Positions 25,212 through 37,726 of a stretch of 64,000 nt of DNA are shown here, piece by piece (the stretch's first letter is position 1; each line of letters begins with the position of its first letter). This DNA is from Microvelia longipes (Eukaryota; Arthropoda; Insecta; Hemiptera; Veliidae). The notes beneath the pieces were generated by a model. That model was not told where the DNA came from, did no database searches, and was given only the letters and a program-made list of their open reading frames with translations. Where the stretch lies: contig JACMZG010001914.1 in NCBI GenBank assembly GCA_018340805.1, positions 23,181,943 to 23,245,942 of the forward strand, given 5' to 3'. The position numbers were made by a program, and so were the translations under genes.

Positions 25212-25466
25212 AATGGCTACTATGAATATGCCTACGTAGCTGTGGTCGTAAAGTACTGGACTTCGGCACCGGAGGTCCGGGGCTCACAACCCGGGCTATG
25301 GTCTCAGTTTTTATGAATAGAATTTGTTGTAAAAAGATTTCGCCAACTTTAGCTTTACTTTTAGCATAGTAGATGTGACCCACCCGAGGTGGTTCCCGCA
25401 GGGCGAATACCCTGAAGGGCTGAAAGGCCCTAAAACGGGCATTATTTATTTATAATGGCTACTATG
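25212..25466 (+). mobile_element. tRNA-derived SINE with 13-bp target duplication
   Basis: The exact 13-bp direct repeat AATGGCTACTATG flanks it at 25212-25224 and 25454-25466. The 229-bp body begins with a tRNA-like head: A box TAGCTGTGGTCGTAAAGTAC at about 25237 and B box GGGGCTCACAACCC at 25279-25292. A tRNA-unrelated body and a short ATTATTTATTTAT tail follow. This is the classic structure of a SINE inserted by LINE machinery. The open frame over it on minus is coincidental. Confidence 0.85.
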
Positions 25467-26050
25467 CATCCTAAAACTAAATGTTTTAATATTCCATCAT
25501 CAATATTGATTGCCCTTTCAATTCATAAAGTATTTCAAATAAACAAAATATTTTTATTTAAGTGATCATTTATAAGCACTCTGTCGTTATATTCCTTTGT
25601 TTCTTTCCGCAATAATATACCTAATTAATAATCTCCTAATCTAAATTGTCTTTAATAAATTTTAAACTTCCAAACCATTAGTTGAATTAAATGATTTTGA
25701 CATTTAATAAAGTCAGTGAACTTTTTGTGAAGTTATAAAATGCCACTTATCTTACTTGTGAAGTTCTCAAAGCGGGTTTTATACTTCACTCCTGTTATTA
25801 CTGAGGTGAACTTAAAAAAAGTTCCTTAACGATTTCTTTTTATTATTAAATATGTCTTTATCTGGTTGAAATATTTCACAAAATTGTTAAAATAATTTAT
25901 CTCGTGCCATTTCTGCAATTCTTTCAAATACCCAAGTCTTTTTATGTTTATTATTTTGTACCTATTGTTTTTGCTTTGTAAGTACCTTCGTTTTTCCTTT
26001 TAAAAAAATATTGAAAATATGCGAGGTATTTTAGATTGTCTGTTGTATGA
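25467..26050. other. AT-rich DNA, nothing recognised
   Basis: No supported feature between the SINE and the next family A copy. Confidence 0.5.
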
Positions 26051-26054
26051 TAAA

Positions 26055-26620
26055 TAATTGTGTACGGGGTACTTCAAAACTTTTCCTCATTACATCGGAT
26101 TCGCTACGCTCATCCTCCCGACATTGGACTCGCTTCGCTCGTCCTCACAATATACAAATCGTTAAATTCATACTCAAACACGTGTTCGGACTCTCTTCGC
26201 TTGTCCTCATATAGTAAATTCATCCGCTTCATTCTCAGCGGTCATCCATCCAGGCACTCTAAATTATGATCCAACAAAAATCATGGATACACCTTTCGTA
26301 TGGAAACGAAACTAGGTGCACTTATTTATTACATAAAGGTATACACTTGAACTATATTTCAACTCTTTTAGATTATTTCCCGATTTTTTACTATTTTGAA
26401 AAAAACGTACACAAGTCATCTGATAAAAATGTAAACCAATGCTAATAATGCGATGAAACTTAACACATATATTAGTCTTATATATAGCTACATGCGTGCC
26501 AAATCTCATCTTATTTTAATGTTTGTCCGCGGTTTATGATTTGTCGAATGTTTTACTGAGTCATTATTGCAGATTAATGTCGTCATAAAAATTGTATATT
26601 TCATTACAAGACGAAGTGAA
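26055..26620 (+). mobile_element. family A repeat, left and middle part
   Basis: Starts TGTACGGGGTAC, then CTTTTCCTCATTACATCGGA, followed by subrepeats TTCGCTACGCTCATCCTC and ACTCGCTTCGCTCGTCCTC. It continues through TCAGCGGTCA, AAATCATGGATA, GCACTTATTTATTA and TTAATGTCGTCAT. The right terminal hairpin is missing. The GC-rich head in an AT-rich genome makes this family easy to recognise. No coding capacity. Confidence 0.75.
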
Positions 26621-27344
26621 GAAGACCTTTTTTACTGTGGCAACCATATGTACTGTCGAGCGAAGAGAGACTGAAAAGTGGCCGACTTAATTAAATAGTT
26701 TTTGCTATTTTAGCGATTATATTAACAACTGAAATACGTACACTTACAGCGTATATGAATGCTGATAATGATACATAAATTGGAAGATTTACTTGCCTAA
26801 TATGATTAAGCGCAAGTCAGAAATCATAACACCTTAGGCTTAAAACAACTATCTAAGTCTGAGATCGATGAAGAATAAGTGACAGTACAATCTAATTTAA
26901 ATTTCAATGAACCAGATAATTTACGCACTCGAAGAACATAAAGCATCTTGACATAAACAACTATTTATTCAGACTAATGTTGTTTATTAAAGTCTAAATA
27001 CACTTTGAATATATAATTGAATAATAAATAAAGATTATTGGAGGCAACACAATGAACAGGGTGCTTATATACACATCCTGCTTGAATTTATGACAATGCC
27101 TTTGAATTATATGTTTATCAAGTTATGATCGAATTCAATGTTAGAATGCTTCAGGACAAGGAAGGTTTATTGATAAAAGTTTCCATCGTAAATTCCATAT
27201 TTAAGTTGTTGGTAGCTGATACCTGATTTTTACGTGGTCTAACGTCCAGGAAAAACCTTATTGGCTCCCTCGCATTATATTCCCACGCTGTCAAATGGTT
27301 TTAGCCGTGTGTCGTACTATAGTATAAAAGCATGATAAAAACCT
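26621..27344. other. AT-rich DNA, nothing recognised
   Basis: No supported feature. Confidence 0.5.
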
Positions 27345-27950
27345 CTCAGGATGATTTAAAAAAAATCGGGTACGGGGTACCTCGGAACTTTTCCTCATTA
27401 CATCGGATTCGCTACGCTCATCCTCCCTGCTTCGAACTCAATTCGCTCGTCCTCAGAAATACAGTTCACCAATTTTATACTGCATCATGCCTTTGGACTC
27501 GCTTCGCTCGTCTTCAGATAGTAAATGCATCCGTATCATTCTCAGCGGTCACTCATACAGCACTGACCACTCTCAATGCTGTTTAACTTTAATTATCTAA
27601 CGAAAATCAAGGATATACTTGTCGTATTTTAACAAAACTTAGTGTACTTATTTATTACGTAAAGTTAAATAAGTACACGTTTTATACGTGTACTAAATTT
27701 CAACTCAATTAGATTATTTTCCGATTTTTTACAAATTTTAAAAACTTACACAAGTTATTTGATAAAAATTGAATTAATGCTGTTAATGAGATGACACTTG
27801 ACACATATGTTAGTCTTATACAAGCCTAACATGCGTGACAAATCTCAATTCGATCACATAACTTTTCCCCCTTTTATGATTTTTCGAAAGTTGCTGAGTC
27901 ATTATTGATGGTTAATGGCGTAATAAAAAAATCCCAAATAGCACAACCAC
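27345..27950 (+). mobile_element. family A repeat, left and middle part
   Basis: Best preserved left end: AATCGGGTACGGGGTACCTC, then the TTCGCTACGCTCATCCTCC and CGCTTCGCTCGTC subrepeats. It matches the 26055 copy throughout and ends near GGTTAATGGCGTAAT. Same orientation as its neighbour about 1.3 kb upstream. Confidence 0.8.
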
Positions 27951-28082
27951 AACTAGGTCAGCGAGATCCTACTCGCTGATATTTATATAAATCTGTTAGT
28001 GCAGTGCTCGAGTGGAGAGATGCCCCGTCTGCTGGTGATCGCGCAAAGCGGAAACAATGCCAGGGATATTTTATAGAAAAGC

Positions 28083-28197
28083 AACTATCGACAGTAGCTG
28101 ATTCAACAACTATTTATATCGAACATTAACTATCGACGGTAGCTGATTTAACAACTATTTATATCGAACAGCATCTATCGACGGTTGCTGATTCTTC
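28083..28197. repeat. 45-bp tandem repeat, about 2.5 units
   Basis: Units contain CTATCGACGGTAGCTGATT and CAACTATTTATATCGAACA at 45-bp spacing. Confidence 0.85.
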
Positions 28198-28379
28198 CAT
28201 ACAACATTTTCTACATAACTATGGTGTTAGTTATAAAGAAATAAAAATCAATTGTATAAAGAACACTTTGAGTTAAGATTAACCATTTAAAACTTAATAT
28301 TATTGTATTATTATTGCGGAATTATACAAAGCGCTAAAAATACTTGTTTGTTATTATCTATGAATATTCTGATGTACTT

Positions 28380-28700
28380 TCAAAAAATCATTTTGCAACT
28401 GCAAGTGTAGTTGTGCTATTTGGAAAATAAATTTTTTAATGACGTTATTAACCCTCGAAAATTTTGAAAATTCATAAAAGACGGAAAAATCATGCGATCG
28501 GATAAATATTAAGCATGCATGTTATTATGTATATGACTAACATATGTGCCAAGTATCGTCTCATTATTAGCATTAGTTCAATTTTTATGAAATGGCTTTA
28601 TACGTTTTTAAAAAATTGTAAAAAATCGGAAAATAATCCAATTGAATTGAAACTCGCTACAAGAGTATACCTTTTAGATTACCTTTAGATTTTAATTATA
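28380..28700 (-). mobile_element. family A repeat, middle part, reversed
   Basis: Inverted relative to the copies at 26 and 27 kb: TAATGACGTTATTAACCCTC, AAAATCATGCGATCGGAT, ACTAACATATGTGCCAAGTA, then GTAAAAAATCGGAAAATAAT and GAGTATACCTTT. Both GC-rich head and terminal hairpin are absent. Confidence 0.65.
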
Positions 28701-30680
28701 CTAGATAATTAAGATAAAACGGAGGGGATATAGGCCCGCCCTCACTGTATAATATCTTGGATTGGAGTATAACCCCTCCAAGATGATTCTGGCGCAGGGG
28801 TTCCTTGCAGCTCAAAGTTCTTGGTCTGCTTGCTTTCCATGCTAGATTTTTCAGTGTATGTATGATTGAAAATTTGTCTAGATATTGCAATACGAATGCG
28901 CATACTAATTGTATACGCTGTACAAAATTATGCTTGGTGCTTATCCTCGTCGCACAAAAAGCATAAACTGAAATATCAAGCAAGAAATGGATTTATTATT
29001 TGATACTACTGAAACATGAATAGATGACAAAATATAATTGTGCGAAAGACACCTAGGAATCTAATAATAAAAAAAAATAAATGATACATTTGGGAATATA
29101 CATATATATTTTCTTAAACTGCGAGTCAGCCATCTCTCCTCCTCCATCAGGACCTTTGGCTTTCCTTTGGTAATATACAAGTTATCAATTTAAGATGTTT
29201 CGTCCTATTAGAGATACATCTCAGGTGTTCATTCGCTGACCATAAAACTTAGCTTAAATTATAAAATAGGTTAGCTTAAAATAAGCTAAAAAATATAGAA
29301 AATAAGCTTAAAAATAGAAAATAGCCTCGGCTGCGAAGCTTTGACTTCCTGCATCGAAATGGTGTGCCTTAGCCGCGGAGGCAGGAACAGTTAGATGCCT
29401 TATGATAATGTATTAAAGTAGTGGATATAATAGAAGAGTAATCAATGCAAGCAAGCTTATTTTTTGCTCATTATTTAGCAAATGTAAAAGACACTATAAA
29501 TTATATGTGGAAGTTGTCTAGCGAATTTTTCACAAAATGCTAACATTACTGAGTCCTCTAAATGCTTCAAATTATCCTCCTCTGAAGAAAAACGAACAAA
29601 TTTTCAGCTCACAAAGGAACACTGACAAATGAATTATTAAAGCTTCCTTCCTTGACAAATAAAAACTTGAACAAGAGTTGACTTTTTAAAAGAACTCCAT
29701 GTTCTTTTGACTTACTGAGTCAACATATAGCACCTGTTAAGTAACTCGTCAAAATTGTTTTAAAAGCTATTATGTAGAGGTTTGTATGCAGTGTCAGGAA
29801 TGGGAAACATACAGGCTGAAGAATTATTAGTACCTCTAAGTAAGGCTAAGAGACTTGTAAATTATTATTTCCGGCCAGCTGTGTTATCCGTAGTCGTGTT
29901 TCTGTCGTTAAAAACCTTCAATAGATTCTCGTCAGTTTTTAAAAACATTAAAGAATACAAAATAACCCGACAGCATTTAAGTATAAAAGTGTTTAAAACT
30001 GTCAACTTGCGTGTATGAGGTTTTCAAATAGTTAATTAAGTTAAACAGGAGGGTTTTCAAGCTGTCAGTCTGTCTGTCTTATCACTTTATTCTCTTTTTA
30101 GTTAGTTTGTAAACTTCAAAGCAAAATCATTTAACTTACAGTTTTCAAAACTGAACATAATAAAATGTGCTTTCCTTTTCAGAATTAATGTAACGTATTA
30201 CATTTTACATTTGCGGAGGTACTTGGCTTCTGATTAGCGAATTTTCAGTGAAAATGTATGTTTTACCAACTTGCAAATTAATGGCCTATTACCTCAGGGA
30301 ACAAGTTATTTTACGAGAAAGTTTTGTGATGACTTTGATCGTTTCTACATTGATTTATACTTTAATACTACCTTATTCTGCATACCAGGTTATGCATCCC
30401 AACTCCTGTATACCAGGCACATAATCTTGCGAGAGGATCATAAGAAAATATCATATTCACGCTCCATTTTATCATTTGCATGCGTAGCATCATTAGATAT
30501 TTTTAGATACTACAATTTAACTTATTATCATGACTATTCGCCTAATTGATATAAGCAGGTAATAACCATATAAGGCACATCAGATAATAATTCTTTCCTA
30601 ATTGCAAACCTAAATGTCGGACTCTAGCAACCTGTATTGGAGCTGGCTGCTTCAATAAATCTATTATATTGGCTGCATTA
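28701..30680. other. mostly AT-rich DNA with a small GC island
   Basis: An island at about 29328-29400 contains CCTCGGCTGCGAAGC and TAGCCGCGGAGG, partly inverted. On minus it has about 32 open codons, but no convincing splice sites. TTAGCTTAAA repeats locally at 29260-29300. The open frames at 29782-30018 and 30271-30549 have no recognisable domain. Confidence 0.4.
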
Positions 30681-31434
30681 ACTAGACTCATAGATAAACA
30701 ATATTAACATAGATGGTTCACTCCCGACCGTTCTGCGAACACTCAATTGACAAGTTTGTGTTTATGATTTAAGTTGGGGGCCTCATCACAAATCTTGAAG
30801 AGCGCTAGTAGTAAAAATCTGTTCGCTCTATTCTCTACCAGATTGTGCTGTAGTTTTTTTTAAATTCAAACAGTTGCCAATCGTTTAGTAAAATAAATAA
30901 ATAATATTCGCGATGTATTTGTTTTCCAAAACTTGGGGGCCTCATCACGCGAAGCAGCACCATCGTTTTCTTAAAAAAATAACAATAATTCATTTTGATT
31001 GTTTTAGACTTAAGATTAAAATTTGCTGTCTCAATATAACAACTCGGGTTGGCGCAAACGGATAAGTTAAGGAAACACAAACAATTCAACTTTGACATTA
31101 GAGGTTCAAATCCAAGGGGGAACAGTACTTAGGGGAGGGGAGAGAATGAGGAGTGAGAAATTAAATTTTTCACTTTTTACCAATTTATACTAAATTCATA
31201 TAGATCTTATTTGGGATCACTCATCCATCGACTCCTCATCATTCTAGCGCTGAACAGCGGATGGAAAGACTTGATTACTCCCAACAGCTCGTTGTTTGGT
31301 TAATAAAAATATCTGACAATTTCACGCTGTCACCACTAGATTGTACTACTTGAGCCTCCTGCATCCCATCAACTATTTTTTAAAAAAAATCTTTGAGTGA
31401 GCCATCTATGTTAATATTGTTTATCTATGACTAG
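30681..31434. mobile_element. 754-bp element with about 40-bp terminal inverted repeats
   Basis: The left end (30681-30723) has ACTAGACTCATAGATAAACA then ATATTAACATAGATGG and TCACTC. The right end (31395-31434) is its near-perfect complement. Inside, GGGGGCCTCATCAC occurs twice (about 30777 and 30935). No transposase frame, so it is a non-autonomous DNA transposon of unknown group. Confidence 0.75.
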
Positions 31435-32559
31435 ACTTTTAATAAACACATTTTATGGAATATTATGGAAAGGATTTCTTTCTGAAGGGGAGGGGAAGGT
31501 ATTATGAAAAAGAGAGGTTTGCATTTTTCCCTTCAACTTTTAAACAAAGGTCGAAGGTGTTTATTTAGTAGGGACGCCTGGTATCCCTATTACTGGGACA
31601 TAGTGAAATTTGTATCTGATTCTTAGGATTCAATGCGGTTGTTTAATAGGTAATATTACGGTATCCTATGACTTTTTTTTCAGTTACCAAAGGTAGTTAA
31701 AAAATTACGATATTTAGGTTACAGTTACCAAAATAACAATTAAAATTAATTTATTATTTTAAAAATTTTTTTGAGCAAAAGTCATTTTTATTATTAAGGG
31801 GCAATTTTTCACCGCACAGCGGAACGGAGGAGATTTACATTTAATTTTTTCCTTCCGAGGTGGGTGGGGGGGGGGATTCTGGTTACTCCGGAGGGTGATT
31901 CAGGTCAAGCATATTCTAGGTGCTTTGATGGGTTGTCCCTCGAATTCCCTTGAAAGAAACTCTGATTATGGTATGTTTTAATCTATTCTTATAATTCAAC
32001 AAAGATAAACGTACATGTTTATAAACCCGATTGTCTTATCTATCGTCTTGTTCAGCCATTGCGACAACCTGTACACGCAAATGTAACATTTTACCAACTG
32101 TAAGTTGTTTAGCAACTTAACAACCATTCCACATCATGTTGAATGCTACCTTTATTTATCAGACTATCGTGATACTTGCTGTTTCGATTTGAAAGAAACA
32201 GTCCAGCGAAGGATATAAATGCAAATTTAGTTAGGAATTGTTTGATCATTTATTATTAGCTTCATGAACGGCGATTGGTTAATTTTCCTCATCAACGTCC
32301 TTGGTTAACTCTCTCGCAAATGTTTTAGTTAGCACTCAAGTGTTTTGCTATAATGCTTGAAGTGGTAATAATAATTTGTTATGAACAATTTTGTTTGTGA
32401 AGTTACGATTTTTATACTTCAGATTAAACTTTTATTGAAAATCGATTATAAATTTCTTGGATTAAATTAGTTAAACTAACTAACATCTTTACTGTAAATA
32501 ATTATGAAACGAATGGCTAATTAATTAGCTCTTTGGAAAGGAAGTTGCAAAAGGAAGAA
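31435..32559. other. unique DNA with a long G run
   Basis: A G-rich stretch at about 31860-31876 includes an uninterrupted run of about a dozen G. No gene signal. Confidence 0.5.
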
Positions 32560-32830
32560 ATCTTGTCCATTATCTTAGGTTTTGATGGACTGTCAAGTGA
32601 GGTTTTGGCGTCGGATCATGAAGGAGCTGCCAAGTAAATAACAAGGTGAAGAGACGGGGGCAATTGCCGCTGTCAGGAACCCTCGTCTACCAGTGTCGGC
32701 ATCGCTTTTGAACAAAGCCGAACCAGAAGGCTTTTCTTATTCAAGTCTAGAGCCGCCTTTATAACAACAACAGCCTTTCCACCTCACAGAATGACAGGGG
32801 CTCTCAAGGTCCTCGGGTTACACGCCTATT
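32560..32830. promoter_or_regulatory. GC-enriched block, candidate regulatory element
   Basis: No open frame or repeat partner, but it shares the exact 15-mer CTAGAGCCGCCTTTA (32747-32761) with the block at 4717-4731. TCAAGGTCC at 32804-32812 matches the FTZ-F1/ERR monomer site. A conserved enhancer is plausible; no conservation data were available. Confidence 0.3.
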
Positions 32831-33480
32831 CAACAACTAACTTGATCAATTTCTTCTTTCGATAAAAATGGATTCAAACGACATTTTTTGAGACTTCTCT
32901 TAAAAAAGACAATTTTTTCAAAGTAGGGTCCAAAAGAAATTGACTCCTTTTGTGAAAATTAAAGTGTGACATAGTTTTTCTTTTCATAAAACTACATTGG
33001 AGAGGTTACATGTTTCTGTCAAATTTAACTTAAGTGGTAAAATTAGAGTCTTCTACGTCAACTGAAACGACAAGTATGACAGAATAGCATCCATAAAGAA
33101 GAATCATTTTTCTTTGAGTCGACCTCTTCTTGATCTTCTTTTTCCGGTTCTTAGCTTCATTCCGATTCCATTTATATAGTTAAGGTGTGTTTTTGCTTTT
33201 CCGGTGTGTTATCCGTCGAAATGATGAATCGTGACGTTTTATTTCGAGATACCTTAATGGGATTGTATCTAGGAAGACCTAAATCGACATTTCTGAAGAA
33301 GCCTTCCCATAGGGCGATGTGTCCGCAGAAGTACAACCCCTGCATTTAATTTAAGGGAAACTTTTAATTAGGGGGTAAACTTTATAAAATGTTGAGGATC
33401 ACGTAAACAATTTTACCTGAATAATGCTCAATATTGTGTTTTTCTGCCGCTTAAAAGAAGCATCAAATGCGCTAAAACAC
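32831..33480. other. unique DNA with one weak exon-like segment
   Basis: On minus, 33253-33339 is bounded by an ATGCAG acceptor and an AAG/GTATCT donor with 29 open codons. Two frames look equally plausible and the peptide is not recognisable, so I do not call it a gene. Confidence 0.3.
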
Positions 33481-33790
33481 ATAGAGATATTATTACTAGA
33501 GAGGCCCTATAGGTTAAATTGTGAAACATCGAAAAAGTACCACCTGACCACCTACGATTATAAATGCAATCAAGTAATCAATACAATATTACAATAACTT
33601 ATATAGGAGAATGTTAAAAATACAAATCAAAACACGAACAATGTGCGGGAAGCCAAAATCAATTGATTTATTATAATCTTAAATTAATCTTGGAGAAGGT
33701 AATAATGAGGCTACACAGAGCCCCTGAGAGACCAAAAAAATGTTTCAGGCTTCTCAATGTGTTGAGATAGGCTAACCCCCTCTATTATAT
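33481..33790 (+). mobile_element. MITE, family B, complete copy
   Basis: The terminal inverted repeats are ATAGAGATATTATTACTAGA and TCTATTATATATCTCTAT, imperfect but clear. The 310-bp body has no coding capacity. Diverged copies occur at 5585, 5977 and 52826. Terminal sequence alone does not fix the superfamily. Confidence 0.7.
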
Positions 33791-34398
33791 ATCTCTATGC
33801 TAAAACACATCATTTGTTATATAAATCTGCTAAGTCCTCCACAGTTTAATGATAAAACATAATAACAGTTAAAACGATAATAATTAATAACTTAATCCTT
33901 TTTTAGGTGATATAGGAAGTATTGACTATTAATTCTTTAAATAACTATTTTTTATTTAACGACAGACAGAGGTCGCTTCTGTCGAGTGGATAGACTGACT
34001 TTGATTTATAGTTCTCTACGTGGCTCCCTCTAGAAGTGTAATTCTTATCTAATCTATTAATGACACTTTAATAAAAATTACACCGGATTTGATGCCGTAA
34101 ATCAACGATTTATGATTAAGAATTGACTGGTTTTAAGAATAAATATTGATTTTTGTGAAAAAATGAACATTACTGTGATTTTATGATTATTGATCAGGTC
34201 TTATGTATTGGATTTGCTTAGGCGTTACCACCTACAAATGATGACATGTTAATTCTTATTTAATGTGAATTATTATGTCGATTATTCCTTTTAACTCCTT
34301 GTTTATCAGTAAATCTAAAATGTTTTCCTTAATTTGACGATTCTGTTCTCTTGCGAATTTTTATCAAGAAATTCCATTCAAAATTGAGTCAAATAATT
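33791..34398. other. AT-rich DNA, nothing recognised
   Basis: No supported feature. Confidence 0.5.
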
Positions 34399-34438
34399 AT
34401 ATATATATATATATTATATATAATATATATATAATATA

Positions 34439-34527
<89 letters not shown>

Positions 34528-34528
34528 A

Positions 34529-34559
<31 letters not shown>
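34399..34559. repeat. (AT)n microsatellite, about 160 bp
   Basis: AT dinucleotides with several TATTATA phase breaks. Confidence 0.95.
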
Positions 34560-35850
34560 CTAGGTTGATAATAAATTGACACAGCTTTGTTTCTAGATTT
34601 GAAGTTAAAGAACCTAGTGGCGTGGCAATCTACTAATCATTGTTTTTTTTAAATAGAGGAGATTGCATGTTTGCTAAATAACATTCTCCTAATAATGTAT
34701 CTTAATTTCCGCATGATTACATTTAAAGGTTGTCTTTTTAAAAAAAAGAATAACTAATAACTTGAAATAATTCTACCTTGATAAAGCGTAAGAACGAAAT
34801 GTAATTGATTCCTTTTTAGCTTTTAGACTGTCTTGTTGATTGATTAGACTACAATGACAGATTTAGAAAACATTATTAGTCTTCGGGACGTGAAATTGAC
34901 AGGCATCCGCCTTGCTCATAAATCATTCCTGTAGTTTATCACCTTAGAACTTACCAACTGGCTTTAATATGAACACAAATGACGTCATTCTGAATGAGAA
35001 GTATTAGCAACATGCCGTCTAATAGTTATAAATGTTTTTCTTCCGGGCGGCTGTAAATTATGCACTTTATGTCTTCAAAAATGTGGGTGAAATGCGTTTT
35101 TTCACAGTCTGTAATAGTTTTGTAATTTTTTTTACTGTCGGCGACAGTAAAAGAGTTTTTTACTGTCCCCGGTGAAGTTCCTAAAATGTCCACTAGGTGG
35201 GCTCTAGTTGTTTACAACAAGGTTATTACCTTCCTTCTTCTTTTTTTTATCAAATAAATAATCGAACGATTTTGTTTACGAAGTTTTGTTATTTTCGGAA
35301 AGTGAGTTATTCATTATTTATTATCAAGTATTTAATAATCATGGATAGTGATTCAGACATTGAAACTTTTGGCCACCAATGAGTTCGAAAGAAGCCTTCC
35401 GACAAATGTTTATACATTTTACTGTTTTTCTTCTAAATAGTTAATTACTACTACTAAGACCGAAAAAATAGCATATGCTACACGACTGGGAATGACTTTT
35501 TATCTCCACGGCTCCATTTACTATTTCGCTTCGCTCGACAATAAATATACTCGCCAAGGTAAAAAGAACCTTCTTCACAGTCTTGTAACATAATATACAT
35601 ATTTTTACGCAATCAATAAAATCGTACATGTCCTGCAATAATTGAAAGTGTGTTATTACATTAAAGTCTTCTGTGTTTGGTGAATATGCCATTTCTCTTC
35701 CTCCTATCACCATTCGCCAGTACTGTTGTTAATATTATTTTTTTTTTCGTCAATCAATGTGAAATTTTATTTACTTCCCTTTGACACAGTTACTAAAGGA
35801 TTAATTCCTTTAGTAACTTTAACTTATTCGTTTAATTCCTTTAATTTGCT
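34560..35850. other. unique DNA with a short perfect hairpin
   Basis: 35131-35151 is a 21-bp palindrome, TTTACTGTCG, G, CGACAGTAAA, followed by a further TTTACTGTC half at about 35159. The open frames at 35197-35382 and 35441-35713 show no domain. Confidence 0.5.
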
Positions 35851-35854
35851 TTAA

Positions 35855-36390
35855 ACAGTTTATCTGCTTTTGAACAGTCTATCTGTCGTTGAACAGTCTA
35901 TGGGCTTTTTAAAGTCTATATGCTTTTTAACAGTCTATCTGGATTTAAACAGTCAATTTGCTTTTGAACAGTCTATTAACTTTTGAAGAATCTATCTGTG
36001 TTTGAACAGTCTATCTGCTTTTGAATAGTCTATGAACTTAGAATAGTAAATCTGCTTTTGAAGTTTATCTGCTTTTAAAAAGTCTATATGCTTTTTCACA
36101 GTATATCTGCATTTAAAGAGTCTATTTGCTTGTGAACAGTCTACCTGCATTAAAGACTCTGTTTGCTTTTGAACAGTCTACCTGCTTTTGAATAATCATC
36201 TGCTTTTGAACAGTCTATTTGCTTTTGAACAGTATATTTGCATTTGAACAGAATATCTGCTTTTAAAAATTCTATATGCATTTTAAAAGCCTATCTGCTT
36301 TTGAACAGTCTATCTGCTTTTGAACAGTCCATTTGCTTTTGAACAGCCTATCAACTTTTGAACAGTAAATCTGCTTTTAAACAGTTTATC
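35855..36390. repeat. 19-bp tandem repeat, about 28 units
   Basis: The unit is TCTATCTGCTTTTGAACAG with frequent substitutions and small indels. It forms one continuous satellite-like block. Confidence 0.95.
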
Positions 36391-37344
36391 TCATGCTCTA
36401 CCATGAGAGAAAAAAGAAAAGGTTATTATCTGTACAGCAGTGATATAATGAAAAGTCATTATTAATTATTGCTTAAATTTCAAATTAGGAATAAAATTTT
36501 AAACCATTTAAGTTTTCGCGGCTTTAATGCCTATTTTTTAGGTCATCAAAAGAAATCTTTTATTCATAAGTTTTCACTATATTGAAATGACATCGAAACT
36601 TACACATCACGAAATGACAGACATATTAAATGATAAATAATGTCTTTAATTAAGTCATATAATTTATATTCATTTTTATGAATAACTGAATATTTAATTA
36701 TTATTTTATTTCATTAAAGCGACAGTTATTTATGCGGATATTGCGTGTCACGTTTATTAACCCTGTACTGTTGCTGTAAGTCGTTTATATTTGTTCATTA
36801 TAACGGTCATGATTATGTTTTTATTATAAAGTTTATTTTTAATTTAATTTTTTGGAAAACTCAGTAGTATCAAATGATACATAAAATTTAACTAAAACGA
36901 ATAAATTTTTGCCTTAAATATTGAACAAATTTAAATGAATCAACTTATTGTCGAATCCTCCATATAGTTACGGCCTTGTTTGGAAAATGAAGGGCTTAAT
37001 TATACAACTTATCTCTAATCAGTGCTACCAATTAAATAATTTAGTTCAGTTGTCTATTATATATAAGAATAAAAAAAACTTATATTTGCTTTTAAACATA
37101 GTACAATCATGCGTATGTACGAGCAAATCAACCGCATTTGGACTTACTAAAATCGAAGGGTTTGAACTATGATCAAATTCATTCTCTAGGGAGGTTATAG
37201 CAAAAGGCGCAAATCGCAGGTAATATAATAAGGGTAAGACGGGCGCAACGTATATTAACACAAAGGCGAATGAAGCATTTAAATGAACGAAATTTTTTAT
37301 TTTTAATAAAAACATTAAAAACCTTTGCAGTGAATGTAATTATT
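36391..37344. other. AT-rich DNA, nothing recognised
   Basis: Overlapping short open frames at 36948-37503 on both strands are mutually exclusive and featureless. Confidence 0.5.
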
Positions 37345-37480
37345 GCTAGCATGCAGTTCGTACCAAGCACATGCAGTTCGTTATTGATGGATTCATTTAA
37401 ATTTTTTATATCCTTAACGGGTTCACTTTGTTATTATGGTGAATCGACTCAGCGCGCAATCCCCATTATTTATGATCCTT
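37345..37480 (+). repeat. dispersed repeat D, copy 2
   Basis: Partner of 18885-19025: GTACCAAGCACATGCAGTT, GGGTTCACTTTG, AATCGACTCAGCG, CAATCCCC in the same order. Confidence 0.5.
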
Positions 37481-37726
37481 GTCTGACTGAGACACATTTA
37501 TAAATGTACTTTTTTGTGATGTGTGTATATAAGTTTATTGAATGTGTTGTATTCAATAGAAAATGTGATGTTACATTACATACGTAAATATGGAACATAC
37601 AGAAATTCATAAATAATTTCTACACATATAGTATCACAAATATGCAATATGCACCAAATTATGCTTTAAAATACGTGATAAGTTTAGTGGTGTTCAAGCT
37701 AAGTTCAAGGTTCAAGATAAGTTAAG

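Noticed and set aside
33253..33339. Exon-like segment on minus with acceptor and donor
   Set aside because: Two different frames look comparably open, the peptide is not recognisable, and no partner exon is seen.
35855..36390. CRISPR-like regular array
   Set aside because: Contiguous 19-bp tandem units without unique spacers; a satellite in a eukaryotic genome.
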